A stretch of 64,000 nt of DNA from Lysinibacillus irui (GTDB taxonomy: Bacteria > Bacillota > Bacilli > Bacillales_A > Planococcaceae). Each line of letters opens with the position of its first letter. The first letter of the stretch is position 1. Made by a program: the position numbers and the translations under genes. Where the stretch lies: the NCBI RefSeq assembly GCF_028877475.1, contig NZ_CP113527.1, forward strand, positions 365,501 through 429,500, read 5' to 3'. Under the pieces are notes generated by a model. The model did no database searches and was not told the DNA's origin. It saw only the letters and a list, made by a program, of their open reading frames with translations. Of this stretch, positions 61,510 through 64,000 are shown piece by piece.

Positions 61510-62586
61510 TTGAATGGAAATGTAACATATTATTTTGGACACGCATTGACTGGGCAAGGTGTGAAACATTTATATAAAGAGATGATGGAAGAAGCGGAGC
61601 TTGTTTATTTTTTGCAAGGCGCGCCAACTTTTAAAGGGTCAGAACTGTTAAAAGAGCTAGGTTATTTTTATGTTAAACAAGGCTTTGCAGTCGAGTGGTT
61701 TAAGCACGCTTTATTAGAGGAGGTTGTTGAAGCCGTTTATGTAAAGGGCTGTAATAGACTTTTTGTATGGGCCTCTGAATGGAACATTGAGCCAACGCTG
61801 CTCGGTACAAAGCATCGTGTATTATCCTTTTATGATTGTTTAGAGGATGTGCAGCTTGAAAAGGTTGGTGAACAGCTAGCTACGGCAATGGAGGAGCGAG
61901 CAACATGGCGTGATAAATGTATTGCAAAGCTAAATCATGCAATCAAGCTTCATGATGATTGGGAGGTTGTCACGCAAAGCTGTATGAATTGGCAGGCATT
62001 GAATGAACAAGTGGAAAATTTAAAGACAGAGGTATTCCAATCCATTGTCTTAAATAAAACAGGCATGAGGACACATCGTTTACTTGGAACATTAACTCCT
62101 AGAGGTGCCGAAAATACAGTTGAAAGTATTACAAAGGGCATCACGACTAGATTGATGATTAAAGGCAAGCCTGGTACAGGTAAATCTTCATTAATGAAGA
62201 GCTTAGCTGATGAAGCGAATGCGAGGGGACTTGATGCACAAATCGTCTGGTGTGGTTTGGATGCAGGATCAGTAGATATGGTCATTATTCCAGAATTGAA
62301 TTTTTGTATCTTTGATAGTACAGAGCCCCATGTCTTTAATCCAGAGGATGGTCGATTAGGGGATAAAATCTTTGATATTGGGCAACATTGTGCACTTTCT
62401 GATGAGGCTGAAACGGCCATTGATTTAGTACGTACCCAATATAAAGAAGCGATACAGGATGCGATGGGGCATTCAAAGCGGTATGCAGAAGCAGAATATA
62501 CTGTTCGCCGGCTATTTGATAATTGTCTATCAGCATCATTATGGCGTGAGAGAACAGCGCCACTATTCGAAAGATTAACAAAGTAA
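61510..62586 (+). CDS. Two-lobed P-loop ATPase-like protein (PRK06851-type)
   Basis: 358 residues with an internal duplication. The second half has an intact Walker A, IKGKPGTGKSSLMKSLADEA (about residue 218), followed by DAQIVWCGLDAGSVDMVI and FCIFDSTEPHVFNPE. The first half shows the same layout with a ruined P-loop (FLQGAPTFKGSELLKEL), AVEWFKHALLEEVVEAV and RVLSFYD. Related Bacillales and Clostridia proteins carry two P-loops; their role is unknown. AGGAGG gives 8-nt spacing to the TTG start; no in-frame ATG is near. It lies 67 bp before kbl. Confidence 0.75.
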   Translation: MNGNVTYYFGHALTGQGVKHLYKEMMEEAELVYFLQGAPTFKGSELLKELGYFYVKQGFAVEWFKHALLEEVVEAVYVKGCNRLFVWASEWNIEPTLLGTKHRVLSFYDCLEDVQLEKVGEQLATAMEERATWRDKCIAKLNHAIKLHDDWEVVTQSCMNWQALNEQVENLKTEVFQSIVLNKTGMRTHRLLGTLTPRGAENTVESITKGITTRLMIKGKPGTGKSSLMKSLADEANARGLDAQIVWCGLDAGSVDMVIIPELNFCIFDSTEPHVFNPEDGRLGDKIFDIGQHCALSDEAETAIDLVRTQYKEAIQDAMGHSKRYAEAEYTVRRLFDNCLSASLWRERTAPLFERLTK

Positions 62587-62653
62587 TTTAGCTAATGGCT
62601 TGCATGTGCTAAACTAGGAGCTAGAACAGTTTTCCTAGGAAAGGATGATACGC

Positions 62654-63844
62654 TTGTCAAAAGTATTGAATGCATTTTTAGATGAAAACCTACAAGCCTT
62701 ACATGAACAAGGCTTATACAATGAAATTGATCCAGTAGAGGGCGCAAATGGCCCAATTATTCAGGTTCGTGGCAAAAATCTTGTTAACTTATCCTCTAAC
62801 AACTATCTTGGATTAGCAACTAATGAAGAATTAAAGCGTATTGCCAAAGAGACAATTGAACAATACGGTGTTGGAGCAGGTGCTGTTCGTACAATCAACG
62901 GGACACTTGATCTACACGTTAAATTAGAAGAAAAGCTTGCTGAATTTAAAGGAACAGAAGCGGCTATTTCCTATCAATCAGGCTTTAATTGTAATATGGC
63001 AGCCATTTCAGCTGTCATGGATAAAAATGATGCAATTCTTTCTGATCAATTAAACCATGCATCTATTATCGATGGTTGTCGCTTATCAAAGGCAAAAATC
63101 ATCGCGTTTAATCACTCTGATATGGATGATTTACGTGCTAAGGCAAAAGCGGCGAAAGAATCAGGATTATACAATAAGATTATGGTCATTACAGATGGTG
63201 TCTTCTCAATGGATGGTGATATTGCTAAATTACCTGAAATTGTGGAAATTGCTAAGGAATTTGATTTAATTACGTATGTCGATGATGCCCACGGTTCAGG
63301 TGTAACAGGAAAAGGGAAAGGAACTGTGAAGCATTTTGGATTAGAAAAAGAAATCGACTTCCAAATTGGTACACTGTCAAAAGCCATTGGTGTTGTGGGT
63401 GGCTATGTTGCGGGTAAGAAAAATTTAATTGATTGGTTAAAAGTACGCTCACGTCCATTTTTATTTTCTACAGCATTACCGCCAGGCGATGTAGCAGCGA
63501 TTACAGCAGCTGTACAAATGCTAATTGATTCCACTGAGCTTCACGATAAGCTTTGGGATAATGGTAACTATTTAAAGGCCGGTTTAGAGAAGCTTGGCTT
63601 TAATATCGGTGAGTCTGAAACACCAATTACACCTTGTATCATTGGGGATGAAAAGCTGACACAGGAGTTTTCAAAACGTTTATTCGAAGAGGGCGTTTAT
63701 GCAAAATCAATTGTCTTCCCAACTGTTCCTAAAGGTACAGGACGTGTTCGTAATATGCCAACAGCTGCACATACAAAAGAAATGCTTGATGATGCGATTG
63801 CAATATATGAAAAAGTTGGTCGTGAGTTAGGCGTTATTCAATAA
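62654..63844 (+). CDS. kbl: Glycine C-acetyltransferase (2-amino-3-ketobutyrate CoA ligase)
   Basis: 396-residue fold-type I PLP enzyme of the alpha-oxoamine synthase family that cleaves 2-amino-3-ketobutyrate with CoA to glycine and acetyl-CoA. Motifs: [32 protein letters not shown], and PLP Lys in [22 protein letters not shown] touches the ATG at 62645, so the TTG at 62654 (9-nt spacing, start [13 protein letters not shown]) is favoured. Threonine dehydrogenase, the usual partner, is not adjacent. A strong terminator follows. Confidence 0.9.
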   Translation: MSKVLNAFLDENLQALHEQGLYNEIDPVEGANGPIIQVRGKNLVNLSSNNYLGLATNEELKRIAKETIEQYGVGAGAVRTINGTLDLHVKLEEKLAEFKGTEAAISYQSGFNCNMAAISAVMDKNDAILSDQLNHASIIDGCRLSKAKIIAFNHSDMDDLRAKAKAAKESGLYNKIMVITDGVFSMDGDIAKLPEIVEIAKEFDLITYVDDAHGSGVTGKGKGTVKHFGLEKEIDFQIGTLSKAIGVVGGYVAGKKNLIDWLKVRSRPFLFSTALPPGDVAAITAAVQMLIDSTELHDKLWDNGNYLKAGLEKLGFNIGESETPITPCIIGDEKLTQEFSKRLFEEGVYAKSIVFPTVPKGTGRVRNMPTAAHTKEMLDDAIAIYEKVGRELGVIQ

Positions 63845-63845
63845 G

Positions 63846-63880
63846 AAAAAGGCTTCCTCTGAGATGGGGAAGCCTTTTTT
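63846..63880. terminator. Bidirectional terminator
   Basis: AAAAAGGCTTCC (63846-63857) and GGAAGCCTTTTT (63868-63879), 10-nt loop, T-run. Confidence 0.85.
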
Positions 63881-63921
63881 TATCAGTTTAACTGGACAGA
63901 TGGTAAAAATGAGAAATCACT

Positions 63922-64000
63922 TTATTTCGAGCCAATAATTTTTGCTGCTCTTAACTGTTGCATGTCTTCATCGGTAATATTCAAAGCTCGTAATATTTCT
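63922..64000 (-). CDS. C-terminal end of an unidentified protein
   Basis: A minus-strand frame enters from the right edge and stops at 63922-63924. The last 25 residues contain EILRALNITDEDMQQL and end IIGSK. It is convergent with kbl across a terminator, as expected for a real gene end. Too short to name. Confidence 0.55.
   Translation of the reverse strand, partial: EILRALNITDEDMQQLRAAKIIGSK

Noticed and set aside
61950..62420. 156-codon antisense frame in the P-loop protein gene
   Set aside because: Shadow frame; the sense strand has clear P-loop motifs and a good ribosome site.
1..64000. CRISPR arrays, prophage, complete insertion sequences, tRNA or rRNA genes
   Set aside because: No regularly spaced repeats, transposase or phage structural genes, cloverleaf-type sequences or rRNA-like segments were recognised on reading.

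Overview
The window comes from a low-GC Gram-positive chromosome of the Bacillales. A Lysinibacillus-type organism (L. sphaericus/fusiformis group) is the best inference. This rests on AT-rich intergenic DNA, strong AGGAGG-type ribosome sites, a B. subtilis-like leucine-degradation operon in yng gene order, HelD, an Spx-type regulator, TopB, and a decayed copy of a Bacillales intergenic repeat family recalled from memory. No rRNA, tRNA, CRISPR array, complete insertion sequence or prophage was seen. Both ends cut genes: a secreted beta-propeller protein at the left and a 25-residue C-terminus at the right.

Layout. 1-13 kb: beta-propeller protein, PdaC-like polysaccharide deacetylase, split ThrE-type exporter, PAS/GGDEF/EAL protein, DMT transporter, an asymmetric heterodimeric ABC exporter, a tandem GNAT protein and a 40-residue peptide. 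13-21 kb: HelD, glycerophosphodiesterase, DUF2804 protein, amidase-domain protein, nitroreductase, M20 dipeptidase, serine acetyltransferase. 21-28 kb: an M20 amidohydrolase / diaminopropionate ammonia-lyase operon ending in a broken RidA gene and facing an AraC regulator, then two SDR genes divergent from a GAF-LuxR regulator. 28-35 kb: ECF sigma factor, an spx-like/marR operon with twin palindromic operators, an ABC-F ATPase, a small coiled-coil protein and a GT-B-fold protein. 35-44 kb: oxidoreductases, a translationally coupled pair of a 1260-residue SF1 helicase and a winged-helix-like protein, a glycosyltransferase with helical repeats, a 38-residue membrane peptide and topB.

44-49.5 kb: rpiR, M20 hydrolase, GNAT and an enolase-superfamily N-succinylamino-acid racemase. 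This is the enzyme set of the known D- to L-amino-acid conversion pathway, here with its own regulator and a frameshifted YkvI-family transporter gene. 49.7-58.4 kb: a TetR regulator, a perfect 14-bp palindrome and a complete leucine/isovalerate operon (yngJ-I-HA-HB-G-F-E order) broken once by a highly structured 220-bp spacer. 58.5-64 kb: VanZ-like protein, a SprA-related protein with an altered zinc motif, YbaK, a YczE-like membrane protein, a two-lobed P-loop protein and Kbl.

The most promising points are the helicase/winged-helix pair, the Spx paralog lacking its second redox cysteine together with its MarR operators, the RpiR-controlled D-amino-acid operon, and the structured spacer inside the leucine operon. 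Many start codons were moved downstream to the one with a properly spaced Shine-Dalgarno sequence.
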